DNA of 64,000 bases, taken from positions 181,574 through 245,573 of the forward strand of contig JADHYV010000033.1 of the NCBI GenBank assembly GCA_027604705.1, written 5' to 3'. The notes beneath the pieces are model-generated. The model searched no databases and was not told the DNA's origin. It saw only the letters and a program-made list of their open reading frames with translations. Shown in pieces: positions 33,801 through 46,200 of this stretch. Source of the stretch: Allomyces arbusculus (Eukaryota; Blastocladiomycota; Blastocladiomycetes; Blastocladiales; Blastocladiaceae). Numbering within the stretch: the stretch's first letter is position 1; every line of letters starts with the position of its first letter. The position numbers and the translations under genes were made by a program.

Positions 33801-35694
33801 CGCTCTCCTCCTCGTCGTCGTCGACCAGGGGATCCTCGTCGTCGAACGCGCCGGCGTCGCCCCACAGTGGACTCGGCGGAATATCGAGCACGTCGCGGCG
33901 TGGGGCCACGTCGATCGCGGTTGCCTCGACTGCGTCGAGATCGATATCCATAGCGTCGTCGTCGTCGTCGCCCAGAGCGTCCAGGTCGAGGTCCATCTCG
34001 TCCTCATCGCCGCTATCGTTCAACCATGCGACGGCGTTGTTCGCGAGGGATAACGCCAGGGCGTCGACGTTATCGAGCGACTCGGACGAAGGACGCGCGG
34101 GGAGCGTTGCAGCTGGAGCTGCCGCGGAAGAAGGCAGCCCAGTGGTGGGGGCGGGGCTCGTTGGACCCGTTGCCGTGGGGACGGCCGCGGGGCTCGAGGG
34201 CGCAGGGGCAGGGGCAGGGGCGGTGGTGGTGGGGCCCTGCTGCCGTGCGAGGCAGAACAAGAACGCGGCGGCCTCGAGTGTGTCCATTTCCAGGGATACG
34301 ACGGGGGCCGAGTCCTCAGAGGGCGGTGGAGCCGGTGCCGGTGCCGACAAGGGCGCCGCGGGCGCATTGTCAACAGCGGCAACGGCATTGGGTGGTGAGG
34401 GTGCCGCGAGTGCATGTTCGGCGGTGGCGACGAGACCAGGCACAAGGGAGAGTGCCGCCGGTGATTTTTCGACTGCGGCGACGTTGGGACCTGGTGCCGG
34501 TGACGCTGCCGCGGGCAAATCGACGGGGACGGCTGCAATACCGGGTTCCTGCGGCGCAACGGTCGCGGTGGGTTCTGGCGAAGGAGGTGCGGCTGCGGCG
34601 GGAGATTCGGTCGCGACGTCGGCGGTGGCCTTGACAGCGAGAGCGTCAATAGCCGGCTCGTCGACAGCGGGAGCGTCGGCAGATACAACTTCGGCCGTGC
34701 GATCGAGAACGGGCGCGGCGACCGGTTCCAGGGCCAAGATCGCATCGGTGGCGACAGGCCGTGGCGAGGGCGAGGGCGCACGAGCATTCGGGGAAGGCGA
34801 CGCGGGGCGAGCGGGCAGACTTGGCGACGCAGGACGGGCTGGGATACTGGGTGACGCAAGACGGGTCGCTGCCGCAGAGTTTGGCGTCGCTGTACGAGTC
34901 GGCGTACTTGGCGATGCCGGGCCAGCAGCGGCAGTCGACGAGACGGGACGATCAACAGGGCTCGGCAATGCTGGGCGAGGTGCAGGGCTCGGCGTCGCGG
35001 GGAGAACAGCGGGAGTCGGCGTCGGTGGACGAGGCGCAGGGCTCGCCGTCGCCAGACGAGTTATTGGGCTCGGCGATCCTGGCCGAGGAGTCGTCGTCGG
35101 CGAGGCCGGACAAGCCGTGGTACTCGGTGTCGTGGGGCGAGGGGTCGTACTCGGAGACACTGGGCGCGCAGGCATACTCGCCGACTTGGGCGTGGACGAG
35201 GGGCGCTCCACGAGCGTCCGGGGCGGGGTGCTCGGCGTACGGGGTCGGTTCAGCACCAGCACCGGAGCCGGTACCGGCAAGGGCACCAATGAGTCCGAAT
35301 CACTCGGCAACGTGACGCGATCAGTCGCGTTCTCGTTCGCGATCACCTCCCCCGCGTTGTCCACGTCCATGAACGTCATCTCGCCGTCGTCCACTTCCAT
35401 GGGTATCGTCGTCGCCTCGCCCTCCTCCACCTCCATGGGCATCGCCGTATCCTCCTCCTCTACGACAGGCTCGGGCTCGCGCGCCGTCACCTCCATGCCA
35501 TGCTCGCGCACGCTTGACTCGATGGGCAGCGGCGACGACGGCGGCGTCTCGGTCGCAGTACGGTACCGATGCGCGGCGGCGGCCGCCGGTGCGGCCGCGA
35601 GCGCGGGTGTCGGCACGCGGACCTCGACGGGCGTGCGAGGGCGGTCCTCACTCGCGGTCGCCGTCTCGTGGTTTGCCGCGGCGGCCGCGGCAGC

Positions 35695-35737
<43 letters not shown>

Positions 35738-35914
35738 GCAAGTTCTCTGTTGCGTCTTGCGTTCGGGTTGATGATCGTCACGATCATGGGCTCGTGGCGG
35801 CGCATTTCGTCGACGACAGGCCGGGCGGCGGTGGGGACGGGTGCAGGCGCCGCGGCCGGTGCTTCCACGACTTGCTTTTCTCGATCGTCACCGTCATTCT
35901 CACCGCCGCCGTTG

Positions 35915-35950
<36 letters not shown>

Positions 35951-36300
35951 TCGTCGTCGTCTGCCGGCGCCGATTTGCGTGGCCGCCCGCGCTTGCGTGC
36001 GGATCGGCGCGGCGGTGTCTGCGCGGCGGCGGTCGTGAGCTTGGCGGGTGTTGCGGGTGCCGATGTGGGCGCGGGCGGGTCCTTGGAGACCGACTTGCGG
36101 CGCGCGACAATGCGCGTGCCGTCCGACCTGAAGTGCTCATCGACAACGACGTTGGTCGGGCGGCGCGAGGCGCGCGTCGACCGGCGCAGTGGGGTCGGCG
36201 TCGGGTCGGGTTGGGGGGCCAGGTGCGCGGACGCGGCGGCGGGCGAGGCCGAGGCCGCGGTCGCAGCGGCAGCGGCGTTTTCGCGTTTGCGGGGCGGCAT
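30872..36300 (-). CDS. Very large two-finger GATA-type transcription factor (1,759 aa)
   Basis: Exons on the minus strand: 36300-31706, 31643-31487 and 31399-30872. The first 1,500 residues are disordered, with poly-Ala, poly-Asp, AT-hook-like basic patches (RKRGRPRKS, GRPRK) and proline-serine repeats. Finger 1 has cysteines at 1503, 1506, 1526 and 1529 with an unusual 19-residue loop; finger 2 has 1562, 1565, 1583 and 1586 with the standard 17-residue loop. Both introns cut finger sequence: one inside the Tyr codon of CGLY after finger 1, one between the Asn and Ala codons of the CNAC of finger 2. The segment between fingers (YEKLHGMHRP) matches the LY.K.HG..RP tail that follows GATA fingers. 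An acidic tail follows. Known fungal relatives control nitrogen, iron or light responses; which applies is unknown. Confidence 0.88.
35698..35742. repeat. GCT/CTG trinucleotide repeat encoding poly-Ala
   Basis: About fifteen consecutive GCT-type triplets on the plus strand, read on the minus strand as alanine codons in the disordered N-terminal region of the GATA factor. Confidence 0.9.
35917..35962. repeat. GTC trinucleotide repeat encoding poly-Asp
   Basis: A run of GTC units with one ATC, read on the minus strand as an aspartate tract in the GATA factor, directly after an AT-hook-like GRPRK patch. Confidence 0.9.
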
Positions 36301-37185
36301 GGTGCGTATAGTGCAGTGCGTGAGGGCGTGGGGGTAAACGGGAATGGGGGAGGGGTTGATGGTGGGGGTGTTCGGGCGGGTTGGTCGACGACCACGCTAG
36401 CAATCAGAGCAAATCACGCGCAAATCAGCAACGGCGCGCGAGGAAGAGCGTGAGCGTGCGCGAGCGAGCGAATGCGGGGGGTTGGCACGCGGCGGCGTGT
36501 GCGGCACGGGCGGGGGCAGCGCCGGCATGGGGGCGAGGGCGGGGCGCGCGACGCGCGAGGTGGTGGTGGTGGTGACAGTGGTGGTGGGAGCGGAGCGGGA
36601 CAGGTGCCGCGTGGGAGCGCCAACGGGCCCCGTTGGTTTGTCGCCCCCGCCATCCGCGACCCGATCAACCACACCCGGCGCGTCCGCACGACCACAACCG
36701 CGCATGAGGGCCGTATCGCGAGCACAGCACACGCGTTGCGGGGGCCATGCATGGTCAGCGAGCGGGGAGGACGCGCGCGCCCACGACGAGGACGCGGCCG
36801 CGAGCGGCGACGCGGAGCTGAGGACAGGAGACGCACCAACAAGAGCGCGCGGTCGGCGGTGGGTGCAGGCGCGGGCGAGTTGCGGCAGTCGCGAGCAAGT
36901 GTCGGGCGCGGTAAGGGCGATGCGACGTGCAGGCGGTGGTGGCGGGCGCGGCGGCGACGGCGACGGGGTGCGGTGCTGCTGCAGTGGTGGTGTGTTGGTG
37001 ATGGCGCACTGATGTGCGTTTGCCAGAAACGCTGGGCAAAGCGCGCCTTTGCGGACCGCCCCGCGCAACCACAACGCGTCGCGACAACCGCACGCGTGCG
37101 CGCACGTGGGTACAACGCACGCGCGCGTCTCGCCAACGCACCACCTCCACCCGGCGCCCCCACCACCTCGTCGGCACCGACCGAC

Positions 37186-37218
<33 letters not shown>

Positions 37219-37264
37219 CGACGAAGCGCCCGATCCGACCCGCGACCCGCAATCCGCAGCCGCC
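36301..37264. other. Divergent promoter region between the GATA factor and RRP43 genes
   Basis: 964 bases, CpG-rich, without TATA box. An ACG repeat lies at about 37185-37222 just before the RRP43 start. Open frames on both strands are low-complexity and judged non-coding. Confidence 0.55.
37185..37222. repeat. (ACG)n microsatellite in the RRP43 5' flank
   Basis: About eleven ACG units with one break, 45-80 bases before the RRP43 start codon. Confidence 0.9.
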
Positions 37265-38289
37265 ATGACACCAGGAAACACCCCCGCGCCCGAACCCGCA
37301 CCGGCACCACAACCACCAACCGACCCGGCCGCCGCCGCCGCCGCCATCAAGAAACTGCACCCACGCGCCTACCTCGCGCGCTTCCTCGCCGCGGGCGTGC
37401 GCCCGGACGCGCGGCAACCGTCGCATTTTCGCACGCTCCGCATCACCCCCTCCACCGTTTCGACCGCGCACGGATCCGCACTCGCGAACCTGGGCCAGAC
37501 CACCGTGCTCTGCGCGATCAAGGCCGAAGTCGCTGTGCCCGCATTCGACAAGCCTGGCCGCGGGTTTTTGGTCGTGAACCTCGACTTGCCGCCACTGTGT
37601 TCCGGGAAACACCGGCCCGGTCCGCCCGTTGCCGAGGCGCAGGCCCTCGCGCACCAACTCGCAGGCTACGTTGAGTCGGCGCCGATTGTGGATCTCGCGG
37701 GACTGTGTATTGCCGAGCGCAGCGCGTGCTGGGTGCTCTATGCCGACCTGCTGTGCTTGAACGACGACGGGAATGTCTTGGATGCTGCCGTCGCTGCGCT
37801 TGTGGCGGCGTTGCGGAACGGTACCTTGCTCTCGTTGTTACATTCCCGCTGAACACGGTCCCTCACGCTGGCACGATCTAGTCCGCCTCCCGCGCGCCGA
37901 ATACGACGACGACGACGGCACCGTACGCGCATCAACCGACCCCACCAACCGACCCGTCACCTTGCCTCTCCTGCGCACGCCCGTCGCCTGCTCCTTTGCC
38001 GTTGTCGACAAGTACCTACGCCTTCTCCTCCCTCTCCCCGGACCCCAACTCACCCCCCTCACCCCCCGACTATAGCCACCTCCTCGCCGATCCGACCGCC
38101 GACGAAGCCGCGCTTGCCTCGGCATCCGTCACCGTCCTCGTCGACGCCGACCGCACCGCCGACTCAGACCCGCTCTTGGCGCTCACCAAGCGCGGCGGGG
38201 TCCCACTGTCGAAACCGCAGCTCGCGCAATGTATTGCGTTGGCGCGTGATCGGGCACGCGCCGTGAGCAAGGCGGGACTTTTGGCATAG
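37265..38289 (+). CDS. RRP43: Exosome complex core subunit RRP43 (EXOSC8)
   Basis: Exons 37265-37820, 37882-38011 and 38076-38289, 299 residues. RNase PH-family subunit of the RNA exosome ring that processes rRNA and degrades RNA in nucleus and cytoplasm. Diagnostic blocks follow the family in order: YLARFLAAGVRPDAR, FRTLRIT, STAHGSALANLGQTTVLCAIKAE, VVNLDLPPLCS, WVLYADLLCLNDDGNVLDAA, ALRNV (made across intron 1), PVACSFAVVD and LLADPTADEE-like (made across intron 2). Like other eukaryotic ring subunits it should lack phosphorolytic activity and act structurally. A Pro/Ala-rich N-terminal extension of about 30 residues precedes the fold. It converges with the BRCT gene, with 85 bases between stop codons. 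Confidence 0.96.
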
Positions 38290-38374
38290 CCGCGGCAATG
38301 GATTTGGATTGACAAGGAAACAGATGGCCGACTCACGACAGACCGGCTTCCATGGCTTGTATTGAGGGACCTCG

Positions 38375-41300
38375 TCAAAAGCTGTCCGACATGGACCGCC
38401 CTCCCACACCCCCTCCCACAGCGCCTGTCGACACGGTCGGCGTCGTCGTCCCTGCCGTCCACTTCCCCGCACGCGCGCTGCGCGCTGCCGCAAGAACGCG
38501 ATCAGCCGTGGCCATGGCCGCTGTCCTCCCTGTCGCGGCAGCACTCGTCTCGGCCGTCGTTGCAGCACTCGTCTCGGCCGTCGTTGCAGCACTCGTCTCG
38601 GCCGTCGTTGCAGCACTCGTCTCGGCCGTCGTCGCGGCACTCGTCTCGACCGTCGTCGTGGCACTCATTTCCGCCCTTGCCGCCGATATCCCCGTCGCCG
38701 TCCCCTCCATCGTCCTCCTCCCACTCCCACTCGCACCTCCTCCACCGCCGCCAGCCTGCATCACATACCCAATCACGCTCGCAATTGGCTTTACCTTCTC
38801 TTCGTCCACCTCTGGCGGCACGTCCACGGCCGGGGCCTTGCCGTCGAAAAAGAAGAGCGTGATCTCGTTCCAATCCTGCACTTCGTCCGGGTCGAGCAAC
38901 TCGGCGCCACCCGCCTCCAAAATGTGGACCGACGATGCGACGTGTCGCCCGGTCCGGTCCGAGACGGCGAGGATGACTCGCCAGCCCGTGAAAATGGGGG
39001 TGGACAGGGTGCGCCAGTGGCGTGCGGCGCGGTGCAGGTCGATGGCGCGCGCGAGGTCGGTCGGGCCTAGACGCGACGACGGCGCGGCCATGTGTGAGTG
39101 TGAGTGCGAGTGGCCTCAGGAGAACTGACGCGAGGTAATTGGTGAACACAAACCGAGCGTCGCCGCGTGCTGCTGCGCGTCCTGCGCCATCTCGACGGGG
39201 GACAAGGTCGTCCACGCGTGCTCGCTCGGGTTTGGGAACTGGCCGTGTGTGCGCGCAGCCTTGAGAAACGAGGGACGCAGGAGCCTACATGGGCGCGCGA
39301 CCATGGTCAGGCACGACTTGGAGAAACTGGAGAGGGCAGACAGACGTACCATGCGCCGGCCGCCATCGCCGCCAAACACTTTTCGCACGGGATCAGGAAC
39401 GCAATCACGAGGTGCGTCGTGCCGGGCACCCACGCCGACGGGTGCGCGGCGTCGGTCATGACGCGGCCGCCTAATGCTTCGATCAGTAAAAAGATCAACA
39501 ATGGGTGTCAGTCCTAGATCCTGGACGGCGCAAAGGTCCATTGCAACCCGACAATGATACGTATGTTGTTGGTTCGACTCCGTCTTGACCGCCTGGCCCG
39601 ACAAGGCGATCCGCCACTCCCCCTCCCCCTGCGTCCCGCCCTCACCCTCCAAACCCGACTTTTCCGCCGTCGTATCCACAACCATCGTATCTACCCGCCG
39701 CGCCAACGCCACGCCCACTTCCGACCCGGACCCAGCGACCGACACCACGTCCATCGGCTCCCCACCTCCCCCCACCACCGCCGCTGCTGCTGCGGCCGCT
39801 GCCGCTGCGACCTCGGCCTCCTCCTCGCGCCGCGCGCGCTCAATCTCCGCCAACAACCGCCCGCGCGCGACCGCGGCCTCCGGGTCATCATAGACGACCC
39901 GCGTCCGAGCGGCGCGCGCTCCGGCAGTGGCGGGCGCGGCGGGACTCGACGGTTCCCTTGCCACGTCGACAGGGACCGCGGGCACGGGAACGGTCGCGGT
40001 GCGCGGCCGTACGCCGCCGGCGCCGCCACCAGCGGCGGCAAGGACTTGGTCGAGCATGGCTTCGAGCGACGCGTGCACGGCGGCGAGCGCGTGCGGCGGC
40101 GGCGACGCTTGCGGGGGTGGAGATGGGGGCGGCGGCGGCGCGGGCGCGCCGGGGTCGGGCAACGCGACGACGGCCGGTGGTGGTGGCACGTCGTCGTGGT
40201 CCTCCCGAAGCGGGACGCGGCGCAAGTCCGGCCTCGCCGGCGGCGGTGGCGGCACCGCGGTAGGACCACCACCGTTGATCCCCGCCAAGTTCGGCCGCAA
40301 CACGCGCCGCGTCGAGAGGGTCGCGGGCGTCCACCCGGACGCAGCCGGGTCCATCCACCCGTCCCTCTCCCTTTTCGGCGTCGCGTCAGCCGCGGGCGCG
40401 GGCACCGTCGGGGTCGGCGGGAGCAGTGCGCGCCGCTTGGCCGCGTGCGCGGGCGGCGCGTCAAGGACCGCCGCGAGCCAGGGCGATTCGAGCGGGAGTG
40501 CTGCCGCGCGCGGGCGCTTGAGGTTCGGTCGTGCGGCGGCGGTGGCTGAGGGGGTGGGTGGGGTCGGCGACGGGCCCGCGACGGGCAGGTGGGTCACGGC
40601 AAGTTGCCGCGCGCGGTCGAATTGCGGTGGGAAGTCGAGTTCGTTGAGGCGACGGCCGTGTTGCGCGCACTGGGGACGTGTCAGAAGGCTGAGGTGTGAG
40701 ATCAGGGGCGCGATCAGCATGGGGGAGAGGATGGGGTACGGACTATGACGAGCCACCACGGTGAGACGATGAATTTGACGAGCGACTTCGCAAGTTTCAC
40801 GTCGCGATCGGTGCTGCTGGCTGCGGCCGTGGCACCAGCGCCGGTCTCATTGCTTGATTGCGACGAGAACGGGGACGCCGAGGACGTGGCTTCGTGGACG
40901 AGGTGCGTGCACCGGTGCGCAAAGGTGAGAAGGACCTCGGCGCCGAGCGATTGCGCGACTTGGCGGATCTTCTTGGTGCTCTAGTGTTCGGGGTAAAGGG
41001 TTAGGGACTGTCATCGAATGAACGAGGTGGGGCAGGAGAGGAGACGCACCTTGGTCTTGCTGGAAATCGACAACACGACTCCGTCGAGCGGCAACGGTGT
41101 CGGGTGCGCCCAGTCGGACCGTCTCCGTGCCGGTGGTCGGTCGTCGCGCATCAAAAACAGGTGCGGGTCAATATACTCGCCCTAGATGAATACAGCGCGT
41201 GAGTTTCAGATAACCCCCTCTTCCTCAAACGACTGATCACGCTAAAACGCACAATGATCACCATGTCAACGATCCACTGCACGCCGACCGTCGGAACCCC

Positions 41301-42874
41301 CCACTCTTTCGCACGTGTATATTTCGGCCCTTGAGCCTTGTGGCAGATCAGAAACTGCACGCGCTTAGAGAACCCGGGGAGGACTTCGCACCCGAGCCGG
41401 GCAAGCAGCATGGTCAGGTCGTCGCGGTCCATTTCGTCGAATCCGGTCACGGCGACGGTGATGCCGTGCAAGTCTACAAGGAAGAGGGGGCACAGTTGGT
41501 GTGGGCGCGGTCGAATTCGAGATGAAGAGGGGGGAAACGACGTACTGGGCAGGGCCGGCAGGACGTGTGGCGTGTAAAAGAGACCGGCGTGCTCGTCGAA
41601 CAGGCAGCCCGACTGGAAGTGGAAAGGCGGGCGTGAGATCTGGAAGGGATCAGTCGGGTGCCGAGAGGGGAATTTGGCCTACATTGACACACCGCTCGAG
41701 GTAGAGCTCGGATACGAAGCGCACGCCGCGGTGGTCGCGGTACTGGCGCTTGATAGCGGGCCAGCTTGGGCTAGTGAACTGTCAGATCCATGGTACAGCA
41801 GGATGAAGCCAAATCTGGGGAGAGTGCATACCAATCGAATGGCGCCACTACAAACCAGTGGTCGATTGACTTGTCGAGCCTGGGTGGGATTGCGGCCACG
41901 ACTTGGCCGCCATACTCGAGCAAGTGCCGGCGCAGCTTGTGCTGGCGATCCTGGTCGAACGCGGCCGTAATGACAAACGCGCAGTGCTGGAACAGGTGTG
42001 GCTGTGGGTCACGCTGCGCGTCGTCGGTACCGGCCTCTTGGGTGCGTTCCAGCTCCGGTTCCAGGTCGGGCTCTGGCTCTGGCTCCGGTATTGGGGCTGG
42101 CGGTGGAGATGGCAATTTGGGCACCGCCGGCTTCACCTCGTGATGGTCGGGCAGAAGTGCCTTGTGGTGCACCGAGACGCGTACACCGGGCACATCGTCG
42201 CCGTCGTCCGTGTCGGGCGAGTCGTCCGGGTCCTGGGTCATGGGCAGGAACAGCGGCTTGCGGCGGCTGCGCGTCGTGCGTTTGCCGTTGCCGCTGCTGT
42301 TGCTTAGCGGAGGCAGTGCCGGGGCCTCGTCCGGCACGTACCTCGGTGCAGAGGTGGGCGGTGGTGGTGCTGGGGCCGCATCTGGTGCTCGCATCGGTGC
42401 CGAGGTGGGTGGGACCAGACCCGATGCCGTTGCTGCAACGGCTTTCGCTTGACGAGCTCCGTCGGCGTGCAGCCAAGGCACTGCATACTGGTCCCACGAC
42501 ACGCGTTCCTGACGGCGCTCGCACTCGTCGATCCAGGCGGCCGAGACGACGGCGAGTGACCACTTGAACGCTGCCAGCAGTTTAGGGCGTGAGTCGGGTG
42601 GCGCGCGCGCAAGACGCGCTGTAAACGAGGTTGGTTGCGAGTCGGGCGAGTCGTCGGGGCCGTCCTGCTCGGGCGGGCCGTGGAGCCAGTCGGCTGGTAC
42701 AAGGACGTGCGTGGTGAAGCGGTCGAGCGACGCAGTGAACTGGCCGCCGAGTTCCTTGACCTTGCGCTGCAGGCGGTCGCGCGCCGAGGACCGGATGCTG
42801 GTGCTTGTCAACCGCAGGCCGTCGAGTGGTTGTGACCCGAACGGTGGAGAGCGCAGGGTCGTGGTCGGCGGCAT
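38375..42874 (-). CDS. Six-BRCT DNA-damage scaffold, Rtt107/Brc1/PTIP-like (1,293 aa)
   Basis: Ten exons on the minus strand: 42874-41832, 41770-41683, 41639-41546, 41473-41253, 41181-41050, 40980-40744, 40669-39553, 39476-39350, 39284-39154 and 39066-38375; all join in frame. BRCT signatures lie near residues 5-115 (PLDGLRLTSTSI..., VVSAAWIDEC), 285-377, 408-482 (LHGITVAVTGFDEM, VPTVGVQWIVD), 505-600 (PLDGVVLSISS, SPWWLVICAQHG), 962-1035 and 1075-1140. The gap of about 350 residues is Pro/Ala-rich. The 4+2 plan, and the THLV....PCEKCLAAMAAGAWLLRPSFLKAA block of BRCT5, fit Rtt107/Brc1/PTIP, which bind gamma-H2A at stalled forks. TopBP1/Dpb11 is the main alternative. The intron at 39552-39477 and the start codon are the least certain points. 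Confidence 0.85.
38541..38660. repeat. 24-base tandem repeat (five units) coding for an 8-residue repeat
   Basis: Three perfect 24-base units followed by two diverging ones, on the plus strand beginning GCACTCGTCTCGGCCGTCGT. On the minus strand they encode ETSAATTA octapeptides in the C-terminal tail of the six-BRCT protein. A coding minisatellite, not a CRISPR array, since there are no spacers. Confidence 0.95.
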
Positions 42875-43201
42875 CGCGGCGACGGAGGTGGCGGCGCCGT
42901 GCAGGTATCTGGCGGCGTTCGTGCGGGCAGTTGGCGTTGCTGGTGCGCTGCTGGCGGTGGCGGATTCGTCGTCGGCTCGTCCTCTCGGCGGCCAGCCAGC
43001 ACGATGGGATCGGTGCCGACGACTCACACGCGCGGCCGCGCCGATGGTGCGTGCGGTGAATGAGCACGTGTTATGGGAGGCAACCACGTCAGACGGCCCA
43101 CCGCAGTTGGTTAGACTCAACGCAACCCGCTCCTCCACGGCCGCTCGCGTCGACATGACCATCGACGACGGCGCAACAGCACGAGCACTCACGACCAGCA
43201 T
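42875..43201. promoter_or_regulatory. Shared promoter region of two divergent BRCT genes
   Basis: 327 bases separate the chosen start codons of the six-BRCT gene (left) and the BRCA1-type BRCT gene (right). No TATA box. Part of it is open in the minus-strand frame (an ATG near 43155), so the six-BRCT protein could start further upstream. The layout suggests coordinated expression. Confidence 0.5.
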
Positions 43202-46200
43202 ATGCAGCACCATCACCAACACCAGCAGCACGTCGCTGCCGCCGCCGCGCCCGCGCCGCCCGCGCTCCTCCCGCCGCCCGCGCTGCTCCCGCCGCCATGT
43301 GCCTGGCGCCTTCTGCTTCCCGACAACTGGCGCCCGCCCACTCCACTCCGCGCCGTGCCCGGACCTGCCGTGCATGATGCCGTTCCCGCCCGTCCACCCG
43401 TCAATGCACCCACCTTGCCCCCGCCGGCAAGTGCCGCGCCCGTGCACGCCGTCGCGCCACGCTCTCCACCGCTTTTCCCGCCGCCGGCGGTGCCCTTCCG
43501 TGTTGACGGCGCCGCAATGCGTGTCGACAAGCAGGCCTCGCCCGCACGCGTCCACAACGACTCAGACTCACCCGTGCATCTGCCCGGCGCTCTGCTACCC
43601 ATGCGCCAACGCACCGCGTCGCCGTCGCCGCCGCCGGACGACACGCTACTGCACCTCAATCTCGACTCCCTGCCCGCCTCGGTCCTGACCGCCGCCTTGG
43701 GCTTCGACGACCACGACCACGACCACGATCTGCACGAGGATGAACACGAGCAGCCGCCCGAAGAAGACGAGCCGCCCGAGGACCCGCGCATCTCGCCAAC
43801 CGTCGCCTCACCCACGCAGGATTCCACGACGTCATGGGTCCCACCACCGCTCTCGGTCATGGTGCTCGCACGAGCGCCGCAGTTCTTCAGCAGTAGCGAA
43901 GGGTCCATGTCGGCGGCCAATGCGCGAGCTGTACCGTCGACCGAGAGTTCGCTCTATGCGCCAAAGGACGCGACGGGGGCGGCCAGTCTCCCCGCTAGCG
44001 CGCCAAGTTTCGTGCGCAACGACAGCGATGGGCAACAGGACCTGCATGAACCGTCACCGTCGCTCGTCCCGCACTCGCGCGGGGCTTACATCCAGCAGGA
44101 CCTGGTCTGGATGCACGCAGGAAAGACCGGGTTAGCGAGCCCGCTGCTGCGCACTGCTCGACGTGGAGCCAGCCCAGCGGCCGTGCTCGAACCGGACGCG
44201 TCGGTCACGCAGTCGGGGCCGGCGCTGTTTTCGCCCAGTCTATTTGCCGATCACGACGACAAAGCTCATCATGCCGCTCGCGTGTCCCCTGGCCGTGACG
44301 ATTCCGGTCCTGCCAACCGTCGGGTGCCGGCGCTCGCCAATGTGCCGTCGTCAGTTACACAGTCTGGTCCAGCGCTCTTTTCGCCCAGCCTATTGCATGA
44401 TCACGACGACGACGCTTCTATTTGCGACGACGCGGGGCCTCTCCACCGGCCCGTACCAGTACTCGCCAACGAACTGTCCTCAGTCACGCAATCCGGCCCA
44501 GCGCCATTATCACCCAGTCTGTTCTACGACGACGACGACGACGCGGCCCACGCCTCCCCCATTCGCGGCGGTGGGGCGCTTCCGTTGGCCGAGGCGCTTC
44601 CGTTGGCCGAGGGGCCGTCGTCCGTCACGCAGTCGCTCTCACCACCATTGCACGCGATCCCAGCGTCGATTGCCACGGTCCCTTTCTCAGAACGCGACCC
44701 GTACTCGATCACGGGGTTTCTCCTGTCGTCGCCGCTCGCGCCGCCGCCCGCCGGCTCGCCCGTGCGCGAGGCCGACGACGAGGATGTGACCATGACGAGC
44801 CCGGACCTGATGGCAACCATGGGACCGCGAGTGCCGTCGTTCGCGCCGTTGGTCCCACTAGCACCAATTCCGTCATCCGTCCCAGCGACGGTCCCGGGCA
44901 CAGCGTCAGCGCTGGTCCCACCATGTATCCCAGCGACCGCCCCGTCCGCGGGAGCTGCACCTGCGTCGCCGGTCCCGTTACCCAGCCTTGCATCCCCACC
45001 ACCCACGTTGGCCCCACCGCCCATCCCACTACCACCCCCGCGCCCGCGCGTCGCGTTTGCCGCGACCCCGGACCTCGCGACGCTCATGCCCTCTGTCTCC
45101 TACCCGTCCCAGGCCGACATCGTGCACTCGGGCCCGTCCTCTCTTGCACCACACGCTCCGCTCCCGCAGGACGGCGCACCGCCGACGAGCGAATTATCGT
45201 CGCTCTCGAGCGATCCCGAGTCGGACTCGGACACCGACACGGACGAGGCCGAGTCGATGGACGTCGACGACGGCAGCGTGTCCATGTATCAGGCGACGCA
45301 ATCGATCTGGGACTTTGACCCAGAAGAGCACTCACCAGCGATCACGCGCAGTAAAGCGAAACAGAGCGGCAAGGCGGGCAAGCCGTCGTCGCGGCTCGCG
45401 CACGAAGTGGCGCCGAGCACGCCCGGTCACGCTGCCGACGGCGGAAACGGCGCGCGCGCACCGGACGCGCGAATGGCGGCGGCAGCGCAAAAGACCCCAC
45501 CGCCGCGTCGGTCAGTCCGGACCAAGCGCAAGGCCGCCGCAGAGACTGCGTCCGACTCGGACGCAGACGCGGACGATGAGACGGCAGCAGCGTCACGGCC
45601 CGCGAAACGGCGCGCAGCTGCGGCCAAGACGACGCCGTCCCGCGCGACCCCCGCGCGTGCGCCGGCCAAGAAACGGTCGTCGCCCTCGGCCGCAGCAGCG
45701 GCGGCGGCGGCCAGTTCGCCAGTCCTGACACCGACCGCGGCTGAGTCGCGACGCACGCCACGATCTCGCACAATGCAACCTCTAGGCACGCCGAGCGCGA
45801 CACCAACCCGGTCGCGTCCGACCCGGCAGGCGCGAGCGTCAGCGGATACGCGGATTGCGGCCATGAGTCATCCGTCGGCACGAGGCTTGTCGGACGAGCA
45901 GTATTACAAGAGTATCCAGGCGGTGCAGTCGGCGCAGGTACGTTTTTTTCGGGTGCGCGACGTGTGGTGCTCGTGGCTTATCTCCACGCGCGCGATTTGT
46001 AAATAGGCCGACGTCGTGATAGCGCTCTCGTCGTACCACACGGACGACCGGCAGCGGGTCGAGCGCGAGGTCGACCAATTGGCCAAGTTGCTCAAGGCCG
46101 AGCACGGGACGACGGTCTCGCGCGTCGCGGAGAAGAACGACGAGTGGGTGCCGACGGTCACGCACGTCTTGACGGACGTGGATGAGAACAGGTGTGCGAG

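Noticed and set aside
36397-37350. Minus-strand open frames in the promoter region between the GATA factor and RRP43
   Set aside because: Two overlapping frames are equally open, both are Arg/Ala/Pro-rich, and they overlap the first RRP43 exon.
37265-37852. Reading RRP43 as a single short exon ending at about 37852
   Set aside because: It loses the second half of the RNase PH fold. GT-AG introns at 37821-37881 and 38012-38075 restore the family sequence in frame.
38541-38660. Repeat array considered as CRISPR
   Set aside because: Units are directly adjacent with no spacers, lie in a eukaryotic coding exon and encode an octapeptide.
39570-39585. GGTTCGACTCC resembling a tRNA T-arm
   Set aside because: No matching D-arm, anticodon arm or acceptor stem around it, and it lies inside an exon of the six-BRCT gene.
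39116-40759. A separate 547-residue gene made from the middle of the six-BRCT locus
   Set aside because: Its ends are frame read-throughs into introns. BRCT motifs on both sides connect in frame when ten exons are joined.
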